From Tridacna crocea (Eukaryota; Mollusca; Bivalvia; Cardiida; Cardiidae), in NCBI GenBank assembly GCA_943736015.1, contig OX031071.1, positions 42,162,619 to 42,226,618 on the forward strand: a stretch of DNA of 64,000 nt, written 5' to 3'. The stretch's first letter is position 1, and each line of letters opens with the position of its first letter. Both the position numbers and the translations under genes were made by a program. Shown one piece after another: positions 1-10,550 of this stretch. The notes beneath the pieces are model-generated. The model was not told the DNA's origin and made no database searches. It saw only the letters and a list, made by a program, of their open reading frames with translations.

Positions 1-349
1 TACCAAAAACAACTGTTTTTAGATAAGAGTTATATTGTATTTTAAAACATAGCCTCACTATTCCAGATTTTGTGAAAGGCATAAATGGCTGTCTAAAACT
101 TAATAGTATGGGGAGAATCCTCTTGCCTTAGTATTAACTGGAATACATTTTTATTGTGAACATAATTGCAATATTGCAGTATGCAGTTTTTATTTACCTA
201 CTGGAATAAAGCTGCAAACACTTCTCCTTCATGTGTGTATTGCTGCAGTCATATCAGAAACTGAACTAGAACCTGATGTCAATAATTATGCAACATGCAT
301 TTTACTTTTCACTAGTTGACTACAGTTTTTCCCCGCTATCTTATTTCAG

Positions 350-461
350 ATGATCCAGGAAACTAAACTGATAATGGATGAGGAACATCTTACACCATAC
401 ATGGATAGAATGAAGCAAATGTTTGATGTGGTTGCGACACAAAAAAATGTGAAAAAGAGGT
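350..461 (+). CDS. Exon-like block 1 of uncharacterised SAMD3-like-family gene
   Basis: Seen: TTATTTCAG precedes position 350, and one open frame runs through 36 codons to AAAGAG|GTATAC near 461; the other two plus frames have stops. The peptide is charged and helical (starts MIQETKLIMDEEH, contains MDRMKQMFDVVATQKN). It lies 1.5 kb before block 2 of the same family. The donor at 461 leaves phase 2, which does not join in frame to block 2; a GT at 450 would. Either the donor is the weaker one or this copy is decaying. Family assignment rests on the neighbours, not on this block alone. Confidence 0.4.
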
Positions 462-864
462 ATACACTGTCACTGTTAAGGTTTCTTTTAGCTTTAAAAA
501 AGTTCAAAGTAAAGATTTCTTGTCTGTATTAGGTCTACACTTCAGTATCTCTGGTATCAGTGTTGAAACTAGTATATACACTTTTATAGTATTTCTGTTC
601 TGGAATCATAAAAAAAACATTAAATGTGATAGGTATTAACTATAAATGCAAAGTTTTCATTAAGCACTAATTCAGATGGTAATTGGCAAGTTCAGGTCAT
701 ATGCTGTAAAGAATAACTTCATGGAGAAAACACAAGATCAGGTGAAGTACCCAGCCTGACAACAAAAAGCATTTAATGAATTGTGATCTGAGTCTTTGTA
801 CTGCTATAAGATCAAATATTGTTTTGAGAAAAATTGTAACATTTTAAAGTAATGAAATTGTTGT

Positions 865-1059
865 GAAGATGACAATCTGTTGTCATATGGTCGGTCTTTA
901 CCTAGTGTTAGTCACTAGCAGAGAAATTGATTTTTAAACAAGGTTAAAACCTGCCAGGTTACTCTATCTTCTGTTTACTTTTTGCCTGATTTTGAAGTTA
1001 ATTTTTCTGCTAGCCACTAACACTTGCACCGACCACACAATAGGCAGATTGTCATCTTC
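865..1059. mobile_element. Palindromic MITE, 195 bp
   Basis: Both ends carry inverted GAAGATGACAATCTG, followed inward by inverted GGTCGGT and CTAGTGTTAGTCACTAGCAG-like segments, so about 60 bp on each side can pair. There is no coding capacity. It lies in the presumed intron between blocks 1 and 2. No clear target duplication could be set. Confidence 0.7.
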
Positions 1060-1336
1060 ATCATATTTTCCATACTTTTAGATGATATTGTTTGAATTTA
1101 GCTCTACATTGACCTTTTGGCGGCTATTGAGCCCTTAGCAACAAGCAATGGCACTTAAGTTTTATATGATTAATGGACAACAAAATTTTGAAATTCTGCA
1201 GATGGTAATATAGAGGAAGGTTTACAGATCGGATAGGAAACTGCCTGGCACAAGTAATTTCTTGTTTTCCCATTTTGTTTTGATAGGACCTCAATTGCAG
1301 ACACTTAAAAACGTGTTTTCTTTTTGTATGAATTGG

Positions 1337-1685
1337 TTAACCCTTTACCAAACCAGTGTTTCAATAACAACCCTGAAAATGGGAATAAAAGAAAATGCAG
1401 ACAAACAGTATTTATACCCCCGCAAAACAGATGTTTTTTTGGGATACACTGGAATCAGCCTGTATGTCTATGTGTCCGTCTGTGTACGAATAATAGCCTG
1501 TTTCAGTCAAAGCACTGGCGGGGGAATTTAGTCACATTCAGTGACAGCTCTAGTTTCTCCTTTCCCCAGAACATTTTCTTCCCTTTGCAACAAAATTTTC
1601 ATCATTCAAGACACCATTCATTTGTGGTCTGCAGATGCTTTCAATTTGGAAGGGCATAAGATTTTGTAGTACGGTAAAATGTTAA
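1337..1685 (-). mobile_element. TTAA hairpin MITE (family A), interrupted by a second insert
   Basis: TTAACCCTTTACCAAACCAG at the left and GGTAAAATGTTAA at the right are the family ends; the half near 1620-1670 has the diagnostic GTCTGCAGATGCTTTCAATT. The middle is replaced by a sequence at 1411-1530 with inverted ends TTTATACCCCCGC and GCGGGGGAATTTA, which looks like a nested element. Confidence 0.6.
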
Positions 1686-1990
1686 ATGTGTGAAGAATCA
1701 GTAAGTTTATAAAGCTTTATCCTTATTCATAATAGAGGGAGGATACTGGTTTCACTATGTATGTCCATCTGTCATTTGACCTAAGACCCTAAAATTTTAC
1801 TTGTGTTGCTTATGACCCAGGGAGGTGTCGTGTTATTTTTTGGATAATGTGGAGTAAAGGTCAAGGTCACAGGTGATAAGGTGATAATTGTTGTAAAAGT
1901 CATTTCTGCTCTCTGATTGCCTGGGGGTGGGGGGATATTCGTAAATTTTGCACACTTCTAATTTATTAAAGAAGTCACTTTTTCTTTCAG

Positions 1991-2056
1991 TGTGATGATG
2001 AGTTACAAGTTGTTCAGCTCATTGAAGCCATGATAGTTTTCAAACATAGAAAAGGC
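1991..2056 (+). CDS. Exon-like block 2 of SAMD3-like-family gene, ends in a stop
   Basis: Seen: TTTCTTTCAG| at 1990, then 22 open codons containing QVVQLIEAMIVFKHRKG, then an in-frame TGA at 2057. Known: proteins of this poorly named vertebrate/bivalve family carry an MIVFKHRxGG segment just before a basic KVLS stretch, and block 3 starts exactly there (GGQESELAKVLS). The expected donor after HRK is missing and reads GGCTGA. I infer a lost splice site, hence a pseudogene or a chance alternative end. Confidence 0.45.
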
Positions 2057-2219
2057 TGAAAGACCAAATCAATCATAGCTGTATATCAGGTATACATTTA
2101 CATGCATAGGTTAGGACATGGACATAATGAGTGAATGGTCTTTTATGCTGCATTCAACATTTTAGCAGTTATAGTACAGTGACAACACATATTTATGAAT
2201 GCCCTGGGTTTCAGCAGTA

Positions 2220-2345
2220 CATGAACTCAGCTAGGGTTCTGAAATGTTTTGCCCAAGGACACTCAAAAGCTCCAGTGGAACCTGTGGTCTTCAGGTCACA
2301 AGTCTATGCTTTATCTTTGAGCCACGAAGGACCCGGCAGACATAA
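2220..2345 (-). repeat. SINE head fragment, tRNA-like, minus strand
   Basis: Read on the minus strand, this has a CTCAAAGATAAAGCAT... GACTTGTGACCTGAAGACC order that matches the tRNA-related head of the SINEs at 45925 and 19059 (TGGCTCAGTGG then CTCGTGACCTGGTGG). It is degenerate and partial. Confidence 0.4.
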
Positions 2346-3374
2346 AGAGGAGTTTGTCTACTGTTTTATTTTCTACATAGAATATTGTTGCCATAGCAAG
2401 GCCTGTTTGCTTGGAAGTATGTGTGGCTACTTTGTAATGCATAGTCAGTTGATAGGAGATCGAGTCCTTGTGTCTGCCTTTATTTTTTTAATGAGTATGT
2501 TATTGTCTATACATTTATTCCACCCCTTTGGCTGATTCAAGCCAGGTTGTTGTTAGTTTCTGGAAAAACGTTTGATGAGAACTTAAGTTAACTTGTACAT
2601 GTATGTTTAAGCTTACCAAGGAAAAATGTAGCTAGGTGAGCTGACTACTGACATTTTTCTTTGAAGCTTAAGCAGCAAATCAACTGCTTTCATGACCTAC
2701 TACAAATGGTGCTGCTTGGTGTATGGTGTTTTACGATTCACTGGCCGAAGGCTATGGATTAATGTCTGTCGTTTGTCTGTGCATCCATTAACTTTAATTT
2801 CAAAGTTTTTTTTAAACTACCAACCCAATTTTTTTAGTACAGTTCACCCTAATGATTCTTTCATGCCAGCCCTCTTCTAAATTCTTTTAGGTTTATGAAC
2901 CAGCGCAAAACTGATCACAGAGGGGTCAAAAGAAATGTCACTTAGATAAATTTTGTGTGCGCTCCAGAGGTGATATTTTGAGTTTAATACTCATATTGTT
3001 TAATTTGATGGTATTTTGGTCACGTAAGGTCAAAATTAGGTAACTGGGGCAAGTCAAAGAAACATGTGAGGAAGCATTCGCAGTCCAACAATTATGAAAC
3101 TTCAGATGTTTGTCATGATCAGATATTTAACAAATTTAAAAAGGTCACATGCTGTAAAAAAAAGGCTTCGGGGGGTTCTTAGGAGCTTATGTGCTCATTA
3201 GAGACCACATTTGAGTCCAAAACTCATGAAATTTGGTCATTGTTTTCCAATGTCCAAATATAAACAGACTAGGTGCATTCTATTTGTTACTCCACAATTT
3301 GTAGGACAGTAGAGAGATAAATGACTGTCATTGCCTCTTTTTATTATCACGTAAAGTTTTGTTCATCCCTGCAG

Positions 3375-3752
3375 GGTGGTCAAGAATCCGAGCTGGCAAA
3401 AGTGCTTTCGTCAAAGAAGTTAACGTCCCCCAGCCTTGTGCTGTTGTTGACAGAAGAGGGAGAGGTCAGTGAACAGTATCTCATTGGAGATGAAACAAGA
3501 ATCACGATGGATACAAATAATGTTTTGGAGGGATTGTTCCTTCATCTGTGTTGCTATTACATAACTGACCTGGAATATCCAAGATATTCTCAGCTTCGTG
3601 GCTTTTGCCAACAAACAGTCTTTATACAGCCTTTTCAGTTCCAGAAATCATCATCATCATTTGTGCATTTTTTAGCTTCTAACCAACGCAGTTACCAAGG
3701 AACAACACTAACAAGCGTAAGAAAAAGTTATTTAGTAGTAAGAGAAACTTGA
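3375..3752 (+). CDS. Exon-like block 3 of SAMD3-like-family gene (C-terminal region)
   Basis: Seen: CCCTGCAG| at 3374, then an open frame of 125 codons to TGA at 3750. Peptide segments: GGQESELAKVLSSKK, SPSLVLLLTEEGEVSEQYL, then LFLHLCCYYITDLEYPRYSQ and LRGFCQQTVF. The pattern (basic KVLS, short hydrophobic LLL, acidic turn, then CYYxxDLxYP and a GFxQxxVF helix) is the C-terminal signature of a family annotated in fish and bivalves as uncharacterised or SAMD3-like. A possible donor, AGC|GTAAGA, lies at 3716. Function is unknown. Because block 2 cannot be spliced to it cleanly, I consider it likely part of a degenerating copy. Confidence 0.6.
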   Translation, partial: GGQESELAKVLSSKKLTSPSLVLLLTEEGEVSEQYLIGDETRITMDTNNVLEGLFLHLCCYYITDLEYPRYSQLRGFCQQTVFIQPFQFQKSSSSFVHFLASNQRSYQGTTLTSVRKSYLVVRET

Positions 3753-3902
3753 CCATTCATTTGTGCTGTTTGTCAGAGTTTTTCAATATCTCTTGGGGGG
3801 AAGTGGGGGTTGTTTGACCTTTTGGGTGTAATATGTAAAGGTATATGGGTTAAATTTGCTCTTTAAACCTCGAAAGAGACTGAAAATAATGAAAGATTGA
3901 TT

Positions 3903-4276
3903 GATTGGTGTTTTACGGGGATTTCAACACTGTTTCAGTCATACCACTACAACAGCTGACATTAATTTTTGTCCTCATTACTAGGCTAGGACTTTGAACT
4001 GTCTATGGACACTCATGTGAAAACCCAGTGCCTCGAGCCGAATTTTGAACTCGCGACCTTCAGGTCACGAATCCCAACTCTGCTACTGAGAAACACTGGA
4101 CCCAAAAAACAGCGAAAGGTACTAAGGTGCTTATGCCGAATTCTTGCTACCCAGCTGCTGTATTTCTTTTCCCGTCTGTAAACTAGATCAACCACCTTTG
4201 TCAAAATGATACAAACCCTGGAAGCATTAGCCTCCCTGCTATGACTGAAATACTGTTCAAAACGGTGTAAAACACC
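3903..4276 (-). repeat. SINE-related composite with inverted tails
   Basis: The left edge GGTGTTTTACGGGGATTTCA and the right edge AACGGTGTAAAACACCAT are inverted versions of the mollusc SINE tail (TTTCAGTCAT ... GTTAAACACC). A tRNA-like head reads on the minus strand near 4035-4105 (CTCGCGACCTTCAGGTCACG region). Two SINE tails in opposite orientation flank one head. Confidence 0.5.
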
Positions 4277-4439
4277 ATAGAAATAACTGTCATAATCAGG
4301 TTCAGCTTACAGCTGAATACATGTTGTGGATACATGTATCTACTCGGCTATATTGGCCTGGTTTCACAAAAAAACTTAATTCTCTTACTCTTTTATGTTG
4401 CTTAAATCTGATGATGGAGTTGAATTCATATAAATGACA

Positions 4440-4672
4440 TTAACTCTTTACCGTACAATCCATACTTTTAAAGAACCCGAGAAACAAGCCTTTTAAAAAC
4501 AATTTGGGAAAAGGAGAAATACTGCTAAGTTAATTAGAATTTTCTCTTTTACCCACAATGTTTTCTGCACATCCAAAAACAAATTCCATTTATTCAGTCA
4601 CATTTATTTTGTCGTCTGTAAATGCTTTCAATTTGGACCAATCTAAAATTTTCTCGTGTGGTAAAGAGTTAA
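4440..4672 (-). mobile_element. TTAA hairpin MITE (family A), full length
   Basis: 233 bp including TTAA at both ends (4440-4443 and 4669-4672). Left TTAACTCTTTACC, right GGTAAAGAGTTAA. The hairpin arms are mutated (TTTGGGAAAAGGAGAAA against TTTTCTCTTTTACCCACAA). Target duplication TTAA fits piggyBac-like or Kolobok-like transposition. Confidence 0.85.
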
Positions 4673-4821
4673 CAGACTTCAGTTCATTATTTAGCTGATT
4701 TGAGTCTGAAACATGTCAACTTTTGATTTTAGATTGTTATAGAATCTGTTTATGCTTGTAAAATACATCTCGATAACAATGTCAAGATAATGTAAGTTCT
4801 AAAATGAGTCCTATAGGTGAC

Positions 4822-4940
4822 TTAACTCTGTAAGAAACAATGTCTGGGTTTTCACGACCCTGGGAAAGAAGGTTTCTGCTGTTAACTCGCATTTTGTTCT
4901 TTTCCCAAAAACCTTTCTACCGTATCAGAGAAAAAGTTAA
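4822..4940 (-). mobile_element. Degenerate family A MITE
   Basis: TTAACTCTGTAAGAAACAAT at the left, CGACCCTGGGAAAGAAG, then TTTTCCCAAAAACCTTTCTACC and AAAAAGTTAA. The order matches family A but the hairpin and the right half are mostly gone. Confidence 0.4.
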
Positions 4941-4977
4941 GTAATATATTAGACTAAAGTTTTTTCATGAAACAATG

Positions 4978-5182
4978 CCCTGTGTTCATATTCACAAACC
5001 ATTCTTAAGAACGTTCTTTGTTTTATATTTCAAGATTTTCTGACAGTGAAAGTAACAGAACTTCTATTTTGGCTTAACCATATGGTTTCGCCAGTCAGAA
5101 GTTCTGTTACTTTCACACTGACGGAATTCTGAAGAATACAACTAAGAATGTTTTTTCATAATGATTGATGAATACGGACCCT
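4978..5182. mobile_element. Palindromic MITE (family C), copy 1
   Basis: The ends read as GGGTCCGTATTCAT-type inverted repeats, and the core has GAAAGTAACAGAACTTCT facing AGAAGTTCTGTTACTTTC. Most of the 205 bp can fold back on itself. The second copy is at 8237-8433. Confidence 0.75.
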
Positions 5183-5496
5183 GGGTTTTTCTTCCACGAG
5201 AAGTCTAAATGAACTTAAACCCTCTTGCCTAGGTATTTGTTGTTTGTTTCACAATGTTACAGCTACTATGTTTGTAGCATTTCTCCTTTCCGCGGGCTCT
5301 GTTATTGCAAGTTATCTGCTCTGCATTAACATGTACACGAAACATAAACATGTACATGAACCGAAAACAAGTTTTTCAATAATTTTTCTCCATTCCTGTA
5401 AATCTGCATCTTGATTGACCTTTGAAACCGTTGTAAAACTATTTGTAAACATGTACATTTGTTCGTAAGTCTATTTTTTTCCAAAAGTATATGTCT

Positions 5497-5618
5497 GAAC
5501 TCTTTACCACACAATCACGGGGTTTAATGACCCGGAAGAGAAAAGCCTTTTGTAAACATGTCTACAAATTCCTTTAATTTGAGCCAGGCCAAAAATTTCT
5601 GGTGTGGGAAAGAGTTAA
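5497..5618 (-). mobile_element. Family A MITE with central deletion
   Basis: Both ends are recognisable (AACTCTTTACCACACAATC and GAAAGAGTTAA) but the hairpin has been removed: GCCTTTTGTAAACATG runs straight into TCTACAAATTCCTTTAATTTG. Confidence 0.65.
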
Positions 5619-5639
5619 ATAATAGAAATAACAATTTCA

Positions 5640-6000
5640 TTTATCATTTAACCATATTGATGTTACAAGCTTAAAACATGCATGTTTTCAAATAAAACGC
5701 TTAAGACTTTCAAAACGTGTTTTTGTGTTTTCAAATCGTTACATAGCCTAAACACGTGTAAGGTGTTTTAGGCAAAACACCTTTTTTCACAAAACTGCTT
5801 TAATACAAAACACTAGTGTTGTGAAATAAAACGCACGTGTTTTCTCAAATCAGAATACACCCATGTTTTAATTTAAAACACCAGTATTTCAATACAAAAC
5901 ATCGGTGATTTTCTAAAACACTTACACGCATTTTCAAATCGTTACAGAGAAGTGTTTTCATATGTGTTTGATATCAAAACACCCACTTTTAGAAAGCATT
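5640..6000. repeat. Cluster of AAAACAC / GTGTTTT motifs
   Basis: Within 360 bp the heptamer AAAACAC or its complement GTGTTTT (with near matches) recurs many times on both strands, often as AAAACACn(5-20)GTGTTTT. It is a degenerate palindromic minisatellite with no coding frame. GCATTGTGGGTATAAT follows at 6023. Confidence 0.6.
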
Positions 6001-6161
6001 TATTGAAACTTTTGTGGCAATGCATTGTGGGTATAATCGATCGGGTCGGGATGTTGAAACAGGGAGAAATTGCGATGGGGTGCATTCACTTCTCATCGCT
6101 GAACACTTTCTTCGTTCTGTTACTGTAAATCTGAGTCCGCTGTCTTAGTCGGTATCAAGGC

Positions 6162-6240
6162 TTAACCATTTACCAAACAATCCCTGGTTTTTAAGACCCA
6201 GAGATAGAAGCCTTTTGAAAACATTTATCTACGTAAAATA
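6162..6240 (-). mobile_element. Family A MITE, one end only
   Basis: TTAACCATTTACCAAACAATCC, then AAGACCCAGAGATAGAAGCC and TTTTGAAAACATT. The copy stops where the hairpin should start. Confidence 0.6.
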
Positions 6241-7367
6241 ATTACCCGGGTCATTCCTCTACGTCGTGATATGACCGGAATTATTATTTCTTATACTATT
6301 CACATTGTTCCATCTTGGAAAATTATTAGACTTAAAAAAGGTGAATTAGGAATATGACAAAAAGGATCATTAATCAATTTTGTGTGATATAAAGATCTGT
6401 GACTCGACTGGGGTATGATGCAGTTAAAAAAAAACTCGACTTTCGGACTCGGGTTTTCAAACACATAATAACCCATTCGAGTGACAGAGTTGTATAAATC
6501 ACACACAACCAGTAAATTATCCTTTATGTTTGACAGATAGCCGAAAAAAGGGAGAACTCGAATGAATACGATAAATTGTATAAACTGCAATCAAAGCTCC
6601 TGATAGTTTCTGTCAGAAAGACTGTCCGTATTTGAAAAAGTTTATTCCCGAGGGTAGTTATGTAAAAAAATGCCATATACAATATATAAGATAATTTTGA
6701 CTGAGTCACGGGGAAGGTTCCAAAACTGAAGTAATCTCTCTCTATCTCTCTCTCTATTAGATGCCTTTGTACGTCTCTCAGATTAATCATATTTAATATG
6801 GTACTTAAACTTACTATTTTTTCCTGAAATAGGGCGTATCTCACATGTCATGCAATTCTCTAGCTAGAATTTTTACATAAAGTAATGCAAAGTGTAGATT
6901 CAAGATCAGATTTGACGTTCTATGCACGAAAACGCCTTTCGGATTGAAATGGTTGTTACAAGTATATCTTTTAGTACTTTTAAAGAAAGATCCAGGGCCA
7001 GTTGGCGAGAATGAGACCTGAAGTCTGAGTACAGTGTTTGGGAATATATGTCAGTTGGAATTTAGTACAGTGAGTTTTGTCACTTGGGTGTGAAAGATTG
7101 TGTTTGCATAGTAAATCATGCTGGTGCTTTTTTCATTTATTTTGGCAGTTTATTATGAAATATCTATGTCCAGTTATTTGTTTGTTATGTAAAGACCATA
7201 TCAGGGCCATTTTCTTGCGCCGTAGTAGCCTACCAATTTTTTAAGACGCTGGGGGGTAAAAGTGGAAGTTAAACTCTATTAAAAAGAGTTTTCTGCAACA
7301 ATATGAAATAATTTCTTTTTAATTTGTTAGATCACTATCAAGCTAAAATGCTAATACTATTACTATT

Positions 7368-7553
7368 ATGCTAAATAACAGCAAGGATGAAGCCGATTTT
7401 TATGTGTAATATGACATCTTTTGATAGCATAGAAAACATTGTTGCAAAAGGTGAAATTGCTCGTGACGAGCAATTTCACCTTTTGCCACAATGTTTTCTA
7501 AAGACTCCTACAAGCAATGCATAGAAATGAGGATCTATGGAGTAAAGGGTTAA
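7368..7553 (+). mobile_element. TTAA hairpin MITE (family B), 5' truncated
   Basis: This shares TAAATAACAGCAAGGATGAA, a hairpin (GCAAAAGGTGAAATTGCTCG facing CGAGCAATTTCACCTTTTGC) and GGAGTAAAGGGTTAA with 46262-46490. About 45 bp of the left end are missing. Confidence 0.8.
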
Positions 7554-7660
7554 AATGTTTCTTCTTTGTGTTTAGTTTACCCGTTATTGTTTGATCTTAA
7601 ACTAGCTTGTAGAGCGAAGAGTAACATGTCTTGTATAACATTGCCCTCCCTTTGTGGAGG

Positions 7661-7800
7661 CAATAAGGCGTCACACATGTAACTAGAGACAAAAAGGCGT
7701 CACACATGTAACTAGAGACAATAAAGCGCCACACATGTAACTAGAGACAATAAGGCGTCACACATGTAACTAGAGACAATAAAGCGTCACATATGTAACT
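7661..7800 (+). repeat. Five 29-bp tandem repeats
   Basis: The unit is (G)GCGTCACACATGTAACTAGAGACAATAA. GGCG/AGCG anchors fall at 7667, 7696, 7725, 7754 and 7783, an exact 29-bp spacing. The last unit is cut. Confidence 0.95.
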
Positions 7801-8236
7801 TTGGTTGATTGAAATCAAAGTAAAACTTACTATCTCTAACTTTCAACTATTCTTTCCTCGACAAAGCCGCAGTTTTGTTGAAAATATTTCTGAAATTTAC
7901 AAGTCAAATGTGTTTTACAAAAAGGTTGAAAATTTGGCATCATGGGCGATAAAATTGTTTACTATTGCTTCACAATCGCAGCTTATGTTCAAAACTTACA
8001 GTACAAAGATACTTTAACAGACTGCAGAGAATGTTTTTATATGTAGGCACAAGCACAAATGGTTACCCAAGAAAGACGTCGCATTTTTCTCGAAATATCA
8101 TCAAATCTACATCAGAAAGCAAATTCAGACATGTCCTTATTTTTTTTTTTCTAATGAAAATGGAACAGAGAAGTGCTTGAGGTGATGACTTCCGCTCTGA
8201 TGTTATGCCTACTTTGACCCGGAACTATCCTGGCCT

Positions 8237-8433
8237 GGATCCGTATTCACCAACCGTTCTTAAAAGCATTCTTAGTCTTATTCTTCAGAATTTCGACAAT
8301 GTGAAAGTAACAGAACTTCTGATTGGCTAAACCATTCGGTTTAGCCAATCAGAAGTTTTGTTACTTTCAGAGTCAGAAAATCTTGAAGAACAAGACAAAG
8401 AATATTCTTAAGAATGGTTGGTGAATATGGACC
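8237..8433. mobile_element. Palindromic MITE (family C), copy 2
   Basis: It starts GGATCCGTATTCACCAACCG and ends GGTTGGTGAATATGGACCC. The core AGAACTTCTGATTGGCTAAA faces TTTAGCCAATCAGAAGTTTT. It is the better preserved of the two copies. Confidence 0.85.
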
Positions 8434-8937
8434 CTTTATGTCTAGTATGACCTGGGAACATTCCGTTCTGTTGCAGAGTGAAACCAAAACGTCCTCCAGC
8501 GCAATGGAGTTCTGGGTCTTTTTTAGAGAAAAGTACATTGACAAAACAGCCTTGATACATTTCTTTGGTCAGTGGGTGTTAAATGCCACCTTCAGAGGAA
8601 TTTTGTTTATGTCAAAGTGACCAGTGGGCATATTCGTGCTTTTAACATAAATTTTGGAGTTTCTTTTATAATACCAAGAACAAATACTCCTTCCATGTGA
8701 TTACTTCCCACTCAAACAAGGCCGAACAATGATAGGCAGCGAAGTAGGGAATGAATCTTTTTGAAGAACTTTCTGTGTTGTCTGAGCTTGGATCTAGACC
8801 ATCCTATATGAGAAGTCTTCCCTGCCTAAAACTTTAAAGTGGCAATATTTATGTTAGCATTACCACGGGGCTAAAATTCTCGTTTTTGTTTTAAAAAGCT
8901 GTTTAAGGGTTATAACAGGTATTTTTGTGCTACTTGG

Positions 8938-9166
8938 GTTGAACCCGTTACCAGACGACAAAATTTTATCCCTGTCCAAATTGAAATTATTTGCAAACCA
9001 CAATTTCAGTGTGGCTCAAATGGTGCAGTTGTTTATTGATAGGGTAGAAAATATTGTTGGGGAAAAAAATCTTAATACCAGCATTTTCTCATTTTCCCAC
9101 AATGTTTTCAAAAGTACTGTTTCTCAGGGTCGTCAAAAGTCCTCATTGTGTAGTATAGGGTTGGAC
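8938..9166 (+). mobile_element. Family A MITE, ends mutated
   Basis: AACCCGTTACCAGACGACAA at the left, CCAAATTGAAATTATTTGCA, hairpin around 9045-9110, then TCAGGGTCGTCAAAAGTC and GTAGTATAGGGTT. The flanking TTAA sites have both decayed. Confidence 0.75.
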
Positions 9167-9434
9167 ATCGTCAATCACAGTTATTGAGAGAATCTGTGAG
9201 TAAAAAGCTGATACTGGGCATTTGAGGATTGGTGGCTTTATTGGTGATTCCAATAGATAGACCCTGTCATCAAAGAAGTTTCTTGTTTGTTGATATATTT
9301 ATTATTTGTTGTACTGTCAGGTGAAAGTAGACTTGGATACTTGTTTAGGGCTGCGGTGAATCATGCCGCCCCGAGCTGAAGGCGAGACCACTGAAGTAAA
9401 GTCTTCTTACGGAGACCATTGAACACTGGATATA

Positions 9435-9482
9435 GGAGAAAATACTAGTAACCAGTATTTTCCTTTCCTCACAATGTTTAGG
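9435..9482. mobile_element. Family A hairpin relic
   Basis: Only GGAGAAAATACTAGTAACCA followed by GTATTTTCCTTTCCTCACAA remains, matching the two hairpin arms. Confidence 0.4.
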
Positions 9483-9663
9483 AAAGTCTAGTAGTTTCAC
9501 AGTTTTAAACGTTTTCATAGCAACAAACAGCATAATCGTCCCTTGAATAGTAGAGTGTCGAGTCAGCGATTTTCAGTATATTTGAATGCACAAGAAGTAA
9601 AGGATCTGACACATAAACTTTTTGCAAAACGAAGTATCGTTGATGTGCCAAATAGACGGTTGG

Positions 9664-10060
9664 CAACAAGCGAAATAGTTCCAATGTTGTAGGAGCACAT
9701 TATCTCCCGCTAGATGACATTCTAAAGTACCCATCTATCTAATTTGCGAATCCTAGGTACAGAACCGGACTACTTTTCTACACGACAACTGTTACTTTGA
9801 ATTTCAAATTAAACGCTACCTGGTGCGCTTCATTCAGCTCTGTTCAGAAGGTTAGAGAAATCTGAAGTTAAAACAGGCCTGAATTCTCCTGAAACGTATT
9901 GATAAAACCTATTTTCTCCATTGCTACTTTATAGCGCGTATTATTACAATTCCCCCCCCGCCCAAATAATGGGGGAGTGATGCGTATATAAGACCGGTCG
10001 AATCTTCGAAGAATATGACATGCACAGACAACAGTCAACAAGCGAGATTGTTCCAATGTT
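9664..10060 (+). repeat. TCTCCCGCTAGATG repeat (family D), copy 1, between direct repeats
   Basis: The core 9699-10029 opens ATTATCTCCCGCTAGATG and closes TCTTCGAAGAATATGACATG. It is the same 330-350 bp repeat as at 52050 (plus), 56632 and 57178 (minus). Here it lies between a direct repeat of about 25 bp: CAACAAGCGAAATAGTTCCA at 9664 and CAACAAGCGAGATTGTTCCA at 10036. Confidence 0.75.
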
Positions 10061-10401
10061 AGAGAACAAAACTTTCCCTTGAATAGACATATAGACTGTA
10101 TAGTTACCCACAGGGATTAAATACCTGTCAAAATAAATGTCGCGTTTGTATTATATAGTGACATCAAATTAAGTTTATTGAGGATGACGTAAATTTGATA
10201 GAAAATGACGGTGTCTATGAGAACAACTAAATCATAAGAAAAAAATACAATATCGGGACGTGTTTGTTTCGGGTTTGATTTCAATCCATAATTCATGGCA
10301 TTGTGACCAGACAATTAATTGTATTCGATAATGTCCCGTCATATTTAGTTAATCATTCAGTTTTAGCTCGTCACGTGCGGAAAAGTTACAGTCATTTAGA
10401 G

Positions 10402-10550
10402 CTCCAGATAAGAGGAGTGATGGTATTCTAAATACATTATTTCTCTTTGAACCCCTATGTTGTGGGTACTCATTAGAATCGTCTGAATGAGACAATTCTA
10501 ATGAGTACCCATGATACAGGGTTCAGCGGAGAATAATTAATATTTAGCTC
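10402..10550. mobile_element. Foldback MITE (family E), copy 1
   Basis: CCAGATAAGAGGAGTGATGG and TATTCTAAAT at one end, with a strong core palindrome at 10457-10511: GGGTACTCATTAGAATCGTC facing ACAATTCTAATGAGTACCC. Copy 2 is at 14977-15156. Confidence 0.65.

Noticed and set aside
7661..7800. CRISPR-like array
   Set aside because: The 29-bp units are directly adjacent with no spacers, in a eukaryotic context: a tandem repeat.
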